Shown one piece after another: positions 8,130 to 17,474 of a stretch of DNA of 64,000 bases. The notes under the pieces are model-generated. The model made no database searches, had not been told where the DNA came from, and was given only the letters and a program-made list of their open reading frames with translations. Position 1 is the first letter of the stretch. Each line of letters opens with the position of its first letter. The position numbers and the translations under genes were made by a program. Origin of the DNA: Oceanobacillus iheyensis HTE831 (GTDB taxonomy: Bacteria; Bacillota; Bacilli; Bacillales; Amphibacillaceae); NCBI RefSeq assembly GCF_000011245.1, contig NC_004193.1, forward strand, positions 412,501 through 476,500. Reading direction: 5' to 3'.

Positions 8130-8870
8130 TTAGTTAGCGTATTTAATTTTTTTCCATTGTTTTAGGTATAAGAACGAAATTATAATTAAGAAAATCATTA
8201 ATATAATGGTTACAAAACTTAAGGTCCATTGATCTGAAAAATTTTTAACTGCAATTCCGCTCATTGACCATAGGAAAACAAGTAATATACTCCAATCACG
8301 TACCGAGAATAGTATAGCCATACTAATCAAGATAATTACGGTAAGTGCCAGGTAAGCAAGTAATAATTGTGTAGAATCAGTAACTTCCAACGTAGCAACA
8401 CTGAAATAAATTATATTGGTTGTAAAAGCAACAATTAACCACCCAAAATAAATGGAGACCGGGATTATCATTGAATAACTTGCTCGTTGTTGGCGTTGGT
8501 AGGTATATAATATTAATACGGATACAAGATGTAAGCCAAGGATAATAAGTGCTACTCCATCAAATAAATAATGCCAAAATACAATCCAAAGTGCGTTAAA
8601 AATACATGTCGAGATAAATATCCACATTAACGTAGCAGTGACAGGTTGCTTGTGTAGGCTAATTCTTATTAACCAATAAAGTAACCCAATATAAATAACA
8701 GTCCAAATACTAAAGGTATAGCTTGCAGGTGTAAAATATACATTGTACATGTTGGATACTTCACCTGTGTTATATCCGTTCAATGGAATTATATTAGCTA
8801 ATGCATTGACTGCAATCATAGCAAAGAAAACTATGTACATAGATATAAGCTGTGTTGTTCGTTTTTCCAT
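8130..8870 (-). CDS. Tryptophan-rich sensory protein-like (TspO/MBR-related) membrane protein
   Basis: A 246-residue integral membrane protein with about seven helices. The N-terminal half matches the Firmicute group annotated as tryptophan-rich sensory protein: NIIPLNGYNTGEVSNMY, then FTPASYTFSIWTVIYIGL, and aromatic helices (FNALWIVFWHYLF, YFGWLIVAFTTNIIYF). TspO relatives bind porphyrins, but whether this branch does is unknown. The start is supported by TTGGAGTG upstream. It is a single gene, divergent from the AbrB-type transporter, and ends in the 8097-8123 terminator. Confidence 0.75.
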   Translation of the reverse strand: MEKRTTQLISMYIVFFAMIAVNALANIIPLNGYNTGEVSNMYNVYFTPASYTFSIWTVIYIGLLYWLIRISLHKQPVTATLMWIFISTCIFNALWIVFWHYLFDGVALIILGLHLVSVLILYTYQRQQRASYSMIIPVSIYFGWLIVAFTTNIIYFSVATLEVTDSTQLLLAYLALTVIILISMAILFSVRDWSILLVFLWSMSGIAVKNFSDQWTLSFVTIILMIFLIIISFLYLKQWKKIKYAN

Positions 8871-8995
8871 CGTATCACTCCAAACTACTTTTCATATGTT
8901 TACCCAATTTTTAACAATTTTAATCATCATTGCTAAACCATTTAAGATTATAGGGAAGAGAGTTATAATGTAATAAAAAAGAAGAAGTGAACATC

Positions 8996-10057
8996 ATGTA
9001 TAGAACAATGACCATTACATTTATAGTTGGATTAATTGGAGCTTTTATATTTTCAGTTATAGGTTTGCCCATGCCGTGGTTATTAGGACCACTATTTTTT
9101 GTTTTAATTACTCAATTGAAAGCTCCGATTTCGTTAACATGGCATCCTTTCTTTAGAAATATAGGATTAGTTATAGCCGGTTATGTCATAGGATACGCAT
9201 TTACACTGGAAGCATTACAGCAAATGATACATTTTTTTCCGTTAATGATAGCTATCAATGTATTATTTTTCCTTTTATTTCTAGTAATTAGTTTTGTATT
9301 ATCTCGATTATCTAAGATGAATTTAGGTACTGCAATGACGTGCTGTGTCCCAGGTGGATTGCAACAAGTCATTGTATTTGCTGAAGAACAAAAAGAGATG
9401 GATGTAACACTAGTGACGTTTTATCATGTATTACGTGTACTTGTTATTGTTTCCATGGTTCCATTTATCGTATCCATTCAAGGACCAAATCTTCCGGTTG
9501 AAACTTCTCAAAGTGAAAAATATAGTTTCATCCTATTGGGGTTAATGATCGTAGCATATTTTGTCGGTATGTTGTTTAAATTAATTAAGGTGCCTACAGC
9601 TTATTTATTAGGACCAGTATTTTTTGTGATGGTATGTAATCTAGTCGGATGGCAAGTGCCAATGATGCCAGATTCTGCTCTACATATAGCTCAACTGTTT
9701 ATTGGTATTTATATTGGTTTATTGCTAAAACGAGATAGCATTAAAAAGATGAACAAACAATGGATGTATGCATTGTTATCATGTGTGATCTTCGTTAGTT
9801 TTGCACTCGGTATTAGTTGGTTTGTAAAGCAAGCGTATTTTGACTTTTCTACAAGCTTTTTAAGTGTTGTTCCTGGCGGTTTAGATCAGATGGGTATTAT
9901 TGCGGCTTCTGTACAAGCAGATGTCATGATTGTTACTGCATTTCAATTATTCCGGATTTTATTCTTATCAGCACTTGTGATTCCTTTTGTGCAATATGTG
10001 GTTAGAAACAAAAGGAGAAATTACCGAGCAGAACATGATAGCAAGGAGGTTAAATAG
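8996..10057 (+). CDS. AbrB family (AbrB_dup) membrane transporter
   Basis: A 353-residue membrane protein with about ten helices made of two repeats of the AbrB/'ammonia monooxygenase' duplicated domain. Each repeat carries the family's GLPMPWLLGPLFFVL- or KVPTAYLLGPVFFVM-type segment followed by a CCVPGGLQQ or SVVPGGLDQMGI motif. The family is a putative transporter with unknown substrate and is unrelated to the AbrB DNA-binding regulator. ATG 8996 is preferred because the GTG at 8987 lies inside the likely binding site GAAGAAGTGA. The DUF72 gene follows directly, with its binding site inside the end of this gene, so they form an operon. Confidence 0.85.
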   Translation: MYRTMTITFIVGLIGAFIFSVIGLPMPWLLGPLFFVLITQLKAPISLTWHPFFRNIGLVIAGYVIGYAFTLEALQQMIHFFPLMIAINVLFFLLFLVISFVLSRLSKMNLGTAMTCCVPGGLQQVIVFAEEQKEMDVTLVTFYHVLRVLVIVSMVPFIVSIQGPNLPVETSQSEKYSFILLGLMIVAYFVGMLFKLIKVPTAYLLGPVFFVMVCNLVGWQVPMMPDSALHIAQLFIGIYIGLLLKRDSIKKMNKQWMYALLSCVIFVSFALGISWFVKQAYFDFSTSFLSVVPGGLDQMGIIAASVQADVMIVTAFQLFRILFLSALVIPFVQYVVRNKRRNYRAEHDSKEVK

Positions 10058-10903
10058 ATGATTTATATTGGATTAACCGGTTGGGGAGATCATGATACTT
10101 TATATACAGCAGACTCAAAACCACAAGAAAAATTACAGGATTATAGTAGTCACTTTCCAATCGTGGAATTAGATGCTTCCTTCTACGCCATTCAGCCACA
10201 TCGCAATATTGAAAAATGGATAAAAGAAACGCCAGAGAAGTTTCAATTTGTAGTAAAGGCATATCAAGGAATGACTGGTCATCAGCGTGGGGAAAGCCCA
10301 TTTGAATCCAAGGAAGCTATGTTTGAGGCGTTTAAAGAATCAATGATTCCTTTTCAAAAAACAGGTAAATTAGCAACTGTATTATTTCAATTCCCGCCTT
10401 GGTTCGATTGTAAAAAAGAACATGTACAATATATTCGATATTGCAAAAAACAGATGGGGGATATACAGGTTGCGCTAGAGTTTAGGCATCAATCATGGTA
10501 TAGCGATTCTTTTCGTGAACAAACAATTTCTTTTATGAAGGACGGGGGATGGATGCATTCTATTGCAGATGAACCTCAGGCTGGCAAAGGGTCAGTACCT
10601 TTTGTTCCAATTACTACACACCCTGATACAACAATTATTCGATTGCATGGACGGAATTTTCATGGTTGGACTAGATCTGGGAATGAAAACTGGCGAGAGG
10701 TCCGGTATCTCTATGACTATAACAAAGAAGAACTATTAACACTAGCGAATGAAGTGACTCAATTAAATAAGCCCAATCACGATGTAATAGTACTGTTCAA
10801 TAATAACTCTGGAGGGCATGCTGCAAATAATGCAAAGCAATTACAGGAGATGTTGGGGATAGATTATCAAGGTTTGGCACCTAAACAATTAGATTTATTT
10901 TAG
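10058..10903 (+). CDS. DUF72 family protein (YunF-like)
   Basis: A 281-residue cytoplasmic protein of the DUF72 TIM-barrel family. Recognisable segments are YIGLTGWGDHD at the N-terminus, VELDASFYAIQP, FVVKAYQGMTGH, LATVLFQFPPWF, VALEFRHQSW, IIRLHGRN and a C-terminal VIVLFNNNSGGHAANNAKQL. The biochemical role is unknown; a nuclease has been proposed for relatives. Its ATG abuts the TAG of the AbrB-type gene and the binding site AAGGAGG lies inside that gene. The stop is followed by an array of small hairpins rather than a simple terminator. Confidence 0.88.
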   Translation: MIYIGLTGWGDHDTLYTADSKPQEKLQDYSSHFPIVELDASFYAIQPHRNIEKWIKETPEKFQFVVKAYQGMTGHQRGESPFESKEAMFEAFKESMIPFQKTGKLATVLFQFPPWFDCKKEHVQYIRYCKKQMGDIQVALEFRHQSWYSDSFREQTISFMKDGGWMHSIADEPQAGKGSVPFVPITTHPDTTIIRLHGRNFHGWTRSGNENWREVRYLYDYNKEELLTLANEVTQLNKPNHDVIVLFNNNSGGHAANNAKQLQEMLGIDYQGLAPKQLDLF

Positions 10904-10906
10904 GTT

Positions 10907-11060
10907 TGTTCAAAAAGAGCACCCACAGGATGTGGTGATTTCTGCGTTGCCCACAGGACGTGGGCGATTTTAGCAGAAGGTCCTTCTGTTGGCTTTGTTG
11001 TTTAGTTCCTCACGTATTAACTACATACGTTTCGGTACGGGGAGCAGCGCCACCTTGAAC
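10907..11060. repeat. Intergenic multi-hairpin element
   Basis: About 150 bases between two convergent genes hold consecutive small stems: one around CACCCACAGGATGTGG, GCCCAC/GTGGGC (10949-10965), CAGAAGG/CCTTCTG (10974-10988) and ACGTAT/ATACGT (11012-11030). The ends TTCAA and TTGAA are inverted. It has no coding potential of its own. The GCCCACAGGACGTGGGC core resembles dispersed intergenic elements I recall from halotolerant Bacillaceae; there is no second copy in this window. It may serve as a transcript end or be a mobile miniature repeat. Confidence 0.55.
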
Positions 11061-11064
11061 ACTT

Positions 11065-11439
11065 TTACGATATATTTTGATTGCTTCCGAAAAATTTTTG
11101 ATATATTTTTTGAGCATATCTTTTAAATGTTTTTGATTTGTCTAGGTTTCGTTCTTTCGTAAATGATTGAAAGGCAGTTCTTTTATCTGCGTCTTTCTTT
11201 TCTATTTGATTTTCAGTTGCAATTAGTAATAAGTCTCGCTCAGATAAATGACTAGCGTTTTTTTCTTGTTCTTCATTAAGATAACCAGCTCTTTTTAAAA
11301 TTCGCAAAGGCTGTTTCATTGATTCAGGAATGCCGGCAAACTCATCACGTACATCTAATTTTTTTCCTTTTCCAGGAAGATCATCAAATTCACCATTTTC
11401 GATCGATTCTTTAATCTTATCTTCAACGAAATGATACAT
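11065..11439 (-). CDS. DUF1992 (DnaJ C28-like domain) protein
   Basis: A 124-residue soluble protein of the DUF1992 family, named for a conserved domain also found in DNAJC28; it has no J domain. Family features are VEDKIKESIENGEFDDLPGKGKKLD at the N-terminus, DEFAGIPESMKQPLRILKRAGYL, then a charged helical tail. Typical length is about 120-130 residues, so it is complete. GAGGAGGG precedes the ATG. The function is unknown. It follows the yugN homologue on the same strand, with a hairpin (11455-11477) between them. Confidence 0.85.
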   Translation of the reverse strand: MYHFVEDKIKESIENGEFDDLPGKGKKLDVRDEFAGIPESMKQPLRILKRAGYLNEEQEKNASHLSERDLLLIATENQIEKKDADKRTAFQSFTKERNLDKSKTFKRYAQKIYQKFFGSNQNIS

Positions 11440-11454
11440 AAGTACCCTCCTCTT

Positions 11455-11477
11455 CTTACTTCATAGTATGAAGTAAG
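11455..11477. terminator. Hairpin between yugN and DUF1992 genes
   Basis: A perfect 10-bp stem, CTTACTTCAT/ATGAAGTAAG, with a 3-base loop. No T run follows on either strand, so termination is possible but not certain. Confidence 0.35.
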
Positions 11478-11493
11478 GGGAGTAGTCATTCAA

Positions 11494-11913
11494 CTATAAA
11501 TTATTGTCAATATGCTGAATGATTTGTTGCACAGCATGCTCTCCATTTTTCTGCCAATAAGATTTATCATCAATTTCTCCATCTGCATCCACAGGTTTTT
11601 GGAATTGACTTAGGCCTGTAGCTGTTGCTAAGTCAGAGCCTTCTTTTTCTAATCCTGTATTTACTACATGATTAATAACGAATGGTGTATCAAACTCGAG
11701 CAGTGCATGATCACTGTCTAATTCACCACTTATCACATGAAAGGGGAGGCGTAAATAAATTGTCTCTGCTCCTTCACGAGAAAGTATTCCATCGAAATAT
11801 CCTTCATCATATTGCCATGATCCAGAAAGGCTAAAACCTAGTTCTTTTAATCCTCCCTGTAATTTACCAAAATACGCTTGCTTTCCTTCAATACCTGTTT
11901 CTAATTGAATCAT
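11494..11913 (-). CDS. yugN: YugN-like family protein
   Basis: A 139-residue soluble protein matching the Bacillus YugN family, with matching length (B. subtilis YugN is about 135). Shared features are the GIEG start, a GSWQYDEGYFD motif (about residues 31-41), a YLRLPFHVISGELD segment (about 52-65) and FQKPVDADGEID near the C-terminus. No function is known for the family. The start has GAGGTGAA upstream. Confidence 0.82.
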   Translation of the reverse strand: MIQLETGIEGKQAYFGKLQGGLKELGFSLSGSWQYDEGYFDGILSREGAETIYLRLPFHVISGELDSDHALLEFDTPFVINHVVNTGLEKEGSDLATATGLSQFQKPVDADGEIDDKSYWQKNGEHAVQQIIQHIDNNL

Positions 11914-11986
11914 ACTAATTCACCTCGTACTTCCATTTTAGTACTATTGTTGCCACTTCTAATGGAAACATACGGATATCGAAGCA

Positions 11987-12028
11987 TAGAAAAAGTGAAG
12001 GCTGTAAAATTTGCCTTCACTTTTTCTA
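11987..12028. terminator. Bidirectional terminator after the BCCT gene
   Basis: A perfect 16-bp stem, TAGAAAAAGTGAAGGC/GCCTTCACTTTTTCTA, with a 10-base loop between the minus-strand BCCT gene and the yugN promoter region. Confidence 0.85.
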
Positions 12029-12079
12029 TCTGATAAATATCGCTACCCTTTAAGAGGTAGAATCTTATGAAGTGAAGCT

Positions 12080-13597
12080 TTATGCTTCTTCATTTTTCTT
12101 TAATGATGTTTTCCTTTTTTTGATGTAAGCATCCTCTTTTAAGGCTTTATATAAAGAAATAACCATTAATATAATAACAAAGGAAAATGGTAATGCTGCA
12201 ACAATAACTGTATTTTGCAGGGAGCTAAGTCCGCCTACATATAAAAGAATTAATGCTACCGCAGAAATAGATAAACCAAGTGCGACTTTCACAGAATTCG
12301 GGGGTGAAAGTGATCCTCCGGTTGACTGCATACCTAACACAAATGTCGCTGAATCCGCAGACGTGATAAAGAAAATAACCAATAAAAATATTGCCAGTAA
12401 AGAGATGATGGTTGATAAAGGTAGGTAATCAAACATATTAAATAAAACGAGTTCAGTTGGAAATTGAGTTAGGTCAACAATTCCTTGTTGCTGCATATCT
12501 CCTGCAGTAGTACCAAAAACAGTAAACCATGCAGAGATTACTAGAACCGGTACAATAATTACGCCAAAAATGAATTGACGAATGGTTCTCCCTCGAGATA
12601 TACGTGCAACGAAGATACCTACGAATGGTGCCCAAGATATCCACCATGCCCAGTAGAATATTGTCCATATATCCAACCATGCTCGATTATCTGATGCTAG
12701 AGGAGCGGATCGGAAGCTCATCTGAATAAAATTTTGAAAATACAAGCCAATTGATTCGGAGAACATGTTAAATATTAATAATGTAGGACCGACGGCTAAT
12801 ACAAAGATAAAAAGTATTAAAGCAAGTATAAGATTAATGTTGGATAGAGTCTTAATTCCTTTATTTAACCCACTCCAAGCTGATATTATAAATAATACAG
12901 TAACAATTAATATGATAGTTGCCTGTACGCCGATATTAACTGGAAGATCAAATAGATGGGATAAGCCAGCATTAATCTGGATTGCACCTAAACCAAGAGA
13001 TGTAGCCACTCCAACTACTGTTGCGAAGATCGCTAAAGCATCAATTGCTTTACCGAATCCCCCATTCATTCGATCGCCAAATAAAGGCTTTAATGTAACG
13101 GAGATAAGTCCAGGTTCATCTTTTCTGAATTGAAAGTATGCAATAGCAAGAGCGACGAGTCCATACATGGACCATCCATGTATTCCCCAATGAAAGAATG
13201 AATGCGATAAAGCTTCTTTAAATGCTTGTGCAGTCCCTGGTTCTGATAGAGGCGCATCAATCATAAAGTGAGCAAGTGGCTCCGATGCCCCGTAAAAGAC
13301 TAAACCAATACCAATTCCCGCAGCGAACAACATAGCTACCCAAGAAATATTTGAAAAATCAGGACGATCGCTATCTTTCCCAAGGCGAATATTACCATAA
13401 GGACTAACAGCAATAAATAGTGCTACAGCAACTAAAACAGACATTAGTAATAAATAATACCAACCAAAAGTAGATGATACCCAAGCTTGAACGCTTTGTG
13501 AAATTTGTTCAAATTTCACTGGGAAAATGGCACCAAGTGCAACCATAATACCAACTAAAATAACTGCGAAATAAAAAACATTCGTGACCTTTTTCAT
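12080..13597 (-). CDS. BCCT family betaine/choline/carnitine transporter (OpuD-like)
   Basis: A 505-residue secondary transporter with 12 expected membrane helices, importing a trimethylammonium osmolyte, probably glycine betaine, with Na+. BCCT signatures are the glycine-rich AAGIGIGLVFYGASEP on TM3, SLGLGAIQINAGL, and the Trp-rich YWAWWISWAPFVGIFVARISRG on TM8 that builds the substrate's aromatic box. The short N-terminus and basic C-terminal tail (KKRKTSLKKNEE) fit osmosensing members such as OpuD (512 residues). It is a single gene with its own terminator. The exact substrate is inferred from family only. Confidence 0.92.
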   Translation of the reverse strand: MKKVTNVFYFAVILVGIMVALGAIFPVKFEQISQSVQAWVSSTFGWYYLLLMSVLVAVALFIAVSPYGNIRLGKDSDRPDFSNISWVAMLFAAGIGIGLVFYGASEPLAHFMIDAPLSEPGTAQAFKEALSHSFFHWGIHGWSMYGLVALAIAYFQFRKDEPGLISVTLKPLFGDRMNGGFGKAIDALAIFATVVGVATSLGLGAIQINAGLSHLFDLPVNIGVQATIILIVTVLFIISAWSGLNKGIKTLSNINLILALILFIFVLAVGPTLLIFNMFSESIGLYFQNFIQMSFRSAPLASDNRAWLDIWTIFYWAWWISWAPFVGIFVARISRGRTIRQFIFGVIIVPVLVISAWFTVFGTTAGDMQQQGIVDLTQFPTELVLFNMFDYLPLSTIISLLAIFLLVIFFITSADSATFVLGMQSTGGSLSPPNSVKVALGLSISAVALILLYVGGLSSLQNTVIVAALPFSFVIILMVISLYKALKEDAYIKKRKTSLKKNEEA

Positions 13598-13798
13598 GTG
13601 TTCCCCTTTCGTATGGAAGAGCGTAGTTAATAGATATAATAAACTACCCTTTTTTGAATATTTTTAAACTTTTCTTTTGAATTATGAACCGCGTACAAAT
13701 AGTATGAAACGAAACTTATTTGCTATACAAAAACACGAATAAGAATAACTTATGCTATAGTAAAAAGTGAAAAAATCATTTATAAAAGGAAGTAACAG

Positions 13799-14401
13799 AT
13801 GAAAGATTATCAATATGATAAATTTTTACATATACGTACACAACCTCAAAAACACTTAGATTATCCAGATGAAATACAATATAATCCTTATGAGCCAACT
13901 CCCTATGGTGCATTAGAAGAATTAAGTCATGTATATACACCTACAAATGGTTATCTTGTTGATTATGGATGTGGAAAAGGAAGGGTGAGTTTTTATTTTC
14001 ATCATTATTTCAAGTTGGGGGTAAAAGGGGTTGAAATGGATGAGAATATAATTCAAATTGCGATCGATAATCATCATCGTTATCGTAAACATCATGGTGG
14101 TGAAAGTATAGAATTTAATTGCTGTCTTGCCGAGGAATATTTTGTATCCAAAGATGAATGTATCTTTTACTTTTTTAATCCATTTACGATTCATATATTT
14201 CGAAAAGTTATACAGAACATATTAACTTCTATAGAAACACATCCAAGAAATGTAGATATCATCATGTATTATCCACATCAAGAATATATTTATTTTCTGG
14301 AGGATTCTACACCATTTGAATGTGTTCAAGAAGTCCCTTACTCAATGTTATATGAAAATAATCCAGATGAGCGTTTTCTCATTTATCGTTTTACAGTTTA
14401 A
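13799..14401 (+). CDS. Class I SAM-dependent methyltransferase
   Basis: A 200-residue protein with a Rossmann methyltransferase core. Motif I is YLVDYGCGKGRVSF (about residues 53-66), the acidic end of strand 2 is GVEMDENIIQIA, and a motif IV-like FYFFNPF follows at about residue 125. The first 45 residues hold an aromatic cap (PYEPTPYGALEEL). The substrate is unknown. The start has AAAGGAAG upstream and an extended -10 (TGCTATAGT, 13753-13761) lies 38 bases ahead. It ends one base from the convergent MFS gene with no terminator between. Confidence 0.82.
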   Translation: MKDYQYDKFLHIRTQPQKHLDYPDEIQYNPYEPTPYGALEELSHVYTPTNGYLVDYGCGKGRVSFYFHHYFKLGVKGVEMDENIIQIAIDNHHRYRKHHGGESIEFNCCLAEEYFVSKDECIFYFFNPFTIHIFRKVIQNILTSIETHPRNVDIIMYYPHQEYIYFLEDSTPFECVQEVPYSMLYENNPDERFLIYRFTV

Positions 14402-15676
14402 TTATATCGATAAAGTATTTTCTTCATTGATTACTGGTTCTTTAATTTGTTGGATATCCTTATCGAAGAAAACATATATTCCTGTACAGAAAATCCAAGC
14501 CCCTGAAAGAATAAATACAATGTTTACATGAAATGTGTCTGCCAACCAGCCACCGAGCAAAGAGCAAATAGGAATTAAAAATCCTGAAATGGCTCCAATA
14601 ATTCCAAATACACGACCACGTACTTCATCATCGACCATTGTAATTAAGTAGGTATTGAATTTAATGTTTAAGGCGACAATGACGAAAGTAAATGAAAAGT
14701 ATAAGGCAATTCCAATAACCGGAATACTTGTTAAGGTAAGGAGTATTAAAGTAATCCCGGCAACCAAAAAGGAGTAAGAGAAAATTTGTGCGACAGATAA
14801 CTTTTCGGTTAATTTTGTAATCATCAAACCAACTATAATACTTGCGATGGATGCAGCTGCTGAAAAGAATCCGAACATGACAGCACCACCGTTATATTGA
14901 ATTTGTACGAGTACTACGAATAAGGGAAGTACCATTGTACTTACATTTACAACCATAGCTAAGATGATAAGCTTAAAAACTTCCGTCTTCATCCGAAGAT
15001 ACTTATACCCATGAACTAATTCTTGAAGAAGCGATGTCTTGGTATTTGTCTTTATATCTTCTTTTGAGGCAGCAATAGCTACCTCATCTATGTTCGTAGG
15101 TCTTACTTTACTAGTAATTTCAACTAAAAACATAAGAATTAGGCTAGCAATTAAATAAATAAGTGAATGTGATAACATAACACCAACAAATCCAATAAGT
15201 GCTATGGCAAAACCGCTAATCGACGTACCGATCAACGTAGCTACTTGGCCTGATGAACTAATGAACCCATTTACTTTCAACAGATTTTTTTGCGAAACAA
15301 TTCTTGGGAGTAATCGGTTCTTCGCTGGAGCAACAATAAACATTCCTACATCATGCAATATAAGTCCAACGTAGACTACAATTAAAAAATAATCAAAAAA
15401 GAAATGAAAACTAATCGCCATAAAAATTCCTACAGTTAGCATGACGAGAAATCCAATTTGCATAAATCGCTTCGGTTCAAATCGATCAGCGAACGTTCCG
15501 AGTAACGGACCAATCAATATTTGTGTTGCAAAAGTTAATGCTGTAATAATGGAAGCCAATAATGCCGATTGTGAGACTTCATAAACATACCAAAAAATTG
15601 CTATATCATACACGCTATCTGCTAATTGAGTTAAAAATTGGTTGGAAACAATTATCTTCATGTTTCGTTTTTTCAT
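14402..15676 (-). CDS. MFS transporter (MFS_3, probable exporter)
   Basis: A 424-residue, 12-helix major facilitator of the MFS_3 type. Visible features are an N-terminal helix with FLTQLADSVYDIAIFWYVYE, the TM2-3 loop LLGTFADRFEPKRFMQIG (motif A-like), VAPAKNRLLPRIV and a second-half GLMITKLTEKLS repeat. Such proteins export drugs, siderophores or macrolides; nothing here decides the substrate. The start chosen has AACGGAGGGG upstream; the 27-codon upstream extension has no binding site. The 3' end meets the methyltransferase gene tail to tail. Confidence 0.85.
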   Translation of the reverse strand: MKKRNMKIIVSNQFLTQLADSVYDIAIFWYVYEVSQSALLASIITALTFATQILIGPLLGTFADRFEPKRFMQIGFLVMLTVGIFMAISFHFFFDYFLIVVYVGLILHDVGMFIVAPAKNRLLPRIVSQKNLLKVNGFISSSGQVATLIGTSISGFAIALIGFVGVMLSHSLIYLIASLILMFLVEITSKVRPTNIDEVAIAASKEDIKTNTKTSLLQELVHGYKYLRMKTEVFKLIILAMVVNVSTMVLPLFVVLVQIQYNGGAVMFGFFSAAASIASIIVGLMITKLTEKLSVAQIFSYSFLVAGITLILLTLTSIPVIGIALYFSFTFVIVALNIKFNTYLITMVDDEVRGRVFGIIGAISGFLIPICSLLGGWLADTFHVNIVFILSGAWIFCTGIYVFFDKDIQQIKEPVINEENTLSI

Positions 15677-15803
15677 TATGAACCCCTCCGTTACCTTATC
15701 TATTTTTAGTTTAATGAGGAAAGTTATTTTTCTAAACGGTAACTGGATGGATTTCATCTAAGTCTAAAGACCGATATTGTAAACAATTGCTCCGTGCTAT
15801 TTT

Positions 15804-15812
15804 TGATATAAT
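15804..15812 (+). promoter_or_regulatory. Extended -10 promoter of the PhnB-like gene
   Basis: TGATATAAT is a perfect extended -10, 33 bases before the ATG at 15845. No good -35 box is present, as is common for extended -10 promoters. Confidence 0.45.
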
Positions 15813-15844
15813 AAAACAAAATTAAAATCGAAAGGTTGAGATTT

Positions 15845-16243
15845 ATGGTAAAACAACAAGTTCATCCATTCTTAATGTTCGAAGGCAAAGCTGAAGAGGC
15901 AATTAATTTATACCAATCCGTATTCTCTGATGTCGATATTCCTTTTATAGAAAGATATGGTTCAGAAGTGGAAGGCATGGAGGGTAAAATATTACGAGCA
16001 GTGATTGTTATTAAGGGTCAAGAAATAATGTGTATGGATAGTTTCATTCAACATGATTTTTCTTTTACTCCATCGATGTCTCTTTTTGTTACTTGTGATG
16101 ATGAACAAGAATTGCAGGATGTTTTTACGAAGTTTTCTCAAGAAGGGGAAATCCGTATGCCAATTGATAACCATGGATTTAGTAAACAGTTTGGCTGGGT
16201 GGAAGATAAATTCGGTGTTAACTGGCAATTAAATGTTGAATAA
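15845..16243 (+). CDS. PhnB/3-demethylubiquinone methyltransferase-like VOC protein
   Basis: A 132-residue soluble protein of the vicinal-oxygen-chelate superfamily, PhnB-like branch. Typical features are HPFLMFEGKAEEAINLYQSVF, FIERYGSE, VIKGQEIMCMDS, FTPSMSLFVTCDDEQE and a final GFSKQFGWVEDKFGVNWQLN. Metal ligands are incomplete in this branch, and no reaction is established. ATG 15845 is five bases after AAAGGTTGA; the TTG at 15836 lies within that site. A bidirectional terminator follows. Confidence 0.85.
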   Translation: MVKQQVHPFLMFEGKAEEAINLYQSVFSDVDIPFIERYGSEVEGMEGKILRAVIVIKGQEIMCMDSFIQHDFSFTPSMSLFVTCDDEQELQDVFTKFSQEGEIRMPIDNHGFSKQFGWVEDKFGVNWQLNVE

Positions 16244-16257
16244 TAAATAATTTAAAT

Positions 16258-16310
16258 AAAACACCCCTTAGATGGATTAATATATATGTCCTATCTAAGG
16301 GGTGTTATTA
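16258..16310. terminator. Bidirectional terminator
   Basis: The perfect stem AACACCCCTTAGAT/ATCTAAGGGGTGTT lies between the convergent PhnB-like and LLM genes and is flanked by A/T tracts. Confidence 0.82.
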
Positions 16311-16331
16311 TTTCTAGAATATTCTTCTAAG

Positions 16332-17333
16332 CTAAGTTAATTGAAATTCTTTGGCGAGTAACTCAATTGCTGTTTTTCGATTCTCGATTCCAGGAATGTT
16401 AGGAATCAATATAACTTCATCACAGTTATATTTGGCAATCAGTTTTTGAATTTCTTCCTTTACGTAATTCGAGTCGCCTATTATAGCTCTCTTACGGATA
16501 TTATTTATTTTTTGTTTTTCAAAAGGACTAAAATGTTTGTTAGAAGCTGTAAGGACGTTTGGGAAGAATGGCGGATTCTTAGCAGTCTCTAATGACGCCA
16601 TCCATAAATCAAAGGATTTAGCTAGCTGTTCAGCTTCGTCTGTCGTTTTTCCGACAACGACAAATACAGCAATAGAAACAATTGGTTTTTCATGAAACAG
16701 AGATGGTTTAAATTGTTTTCGATACGTATTAACGATTTCGATTCCTACATCAAAAGGTTTAATAAAATGCGCGTATGTGAAAGCCGTACCAAGTTCCGCA
16801 GCAATTTTCGTACTTGAACCTCCTGCACCTAGCATCCACATTTCTGGTCTTGTGGCAGTCACTGGTGTAGCGATTAGTTTTTGGAAACGATGACTTGATT
16901 CTTTATCATCACTTATATACTTTTGGATATCTCTTACTTGTTGCTCATACGTTAATCGTTCTTCTTTTTCCTCATTTAAAGCATGGTTTACTAATCTTCC
17001 TCCTGTACTATTTCCAATACCCAAATCAATCCGATTAGGGTGAATTGCTTCCAAAGTGCGAAAAATCTCAGAAACTTTAAAGGGGCTATAATGAGGGAGC
17101 ATAATTCCACCAGAACCGATCCGTATATTCTTCGTTTGTCCAGCTAGATGCATCATTAATAATTCAGGTGAACTACTGGCAATCGAAAGAGCATGATGCT
17201 GTTCCGGTACCCAAAAGCGATGATATCCCAAATCATCAGCGAGCTTTGCTAATTCTGTCGTGTCATGAATTGCATCTATAGCTGTTTTTCCTTCATCTAT
17301 TAATAGATAATCTAAGATGTTTAGACGTGTCAT
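16332..17333 (-). CDS. LLM class flavin-dependent oxidoreductase
   Basis: A 333-residue TIM-barrel protein of the bacterial luciferase-like monooxygenase family, MsnO8/YceB-like branch, using FMN. Diagnostic segments are TTELAKLADDLGYHRFWVPEQHHALSIA (split here: residues about 25-52), IRIGSGGIMLPHYSPFKVSEIFRTLEAIHPNR with ID-LGIGNSTGG after it, and MWMLGAGGSST. About 330 residues is typical. The substrate is not known for this branch. GGAGG lies ten bases before the ATG. It is a single gene with the 16258-16310 terminator. Confidence 0.87.
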   Translation of the reverse strand: MTRLNILDYLLIDEGKTAIDAIHDTTELAKLADDLGYHRFWVPEQHHALSIASSSPELLMMHLAGQTKNIRIGSGGIMLPHYSPFKVSEIFRTLEAIHPNRIDLGIGNSTGGRLVNHALNEEKEERLTYEQQVRDIQKYISDDKESSHRFQKLIATPVTATRPEMWMLGAGGSSTKIAAELGTAFTYAHFIKPFDVGIEIVNTYRKQFKPSLFHEKPIVSIAVFVVVGKTTDEAEQLAKSFDLWMASLETAKNPPFFPNVLTASNKHFSPFEKQKINNIRKRAIIGDSNYVKEEIQKLIAKYNCDEVILIPNIPGIENRKTAIELLAKEFQLT

Positions 17334-17474
17334 TACTTTCTATCCTCCGTTCGTTATTTATTAATTATTATTTGCTTATACAATTTATTCTAAACGATGG
17401 AGGGGAAAGAGTAGAGTTATACGTTTACAACAAGTATGAGCTAGAAGAAAATCTATACTAACTTTGTTCGATTC

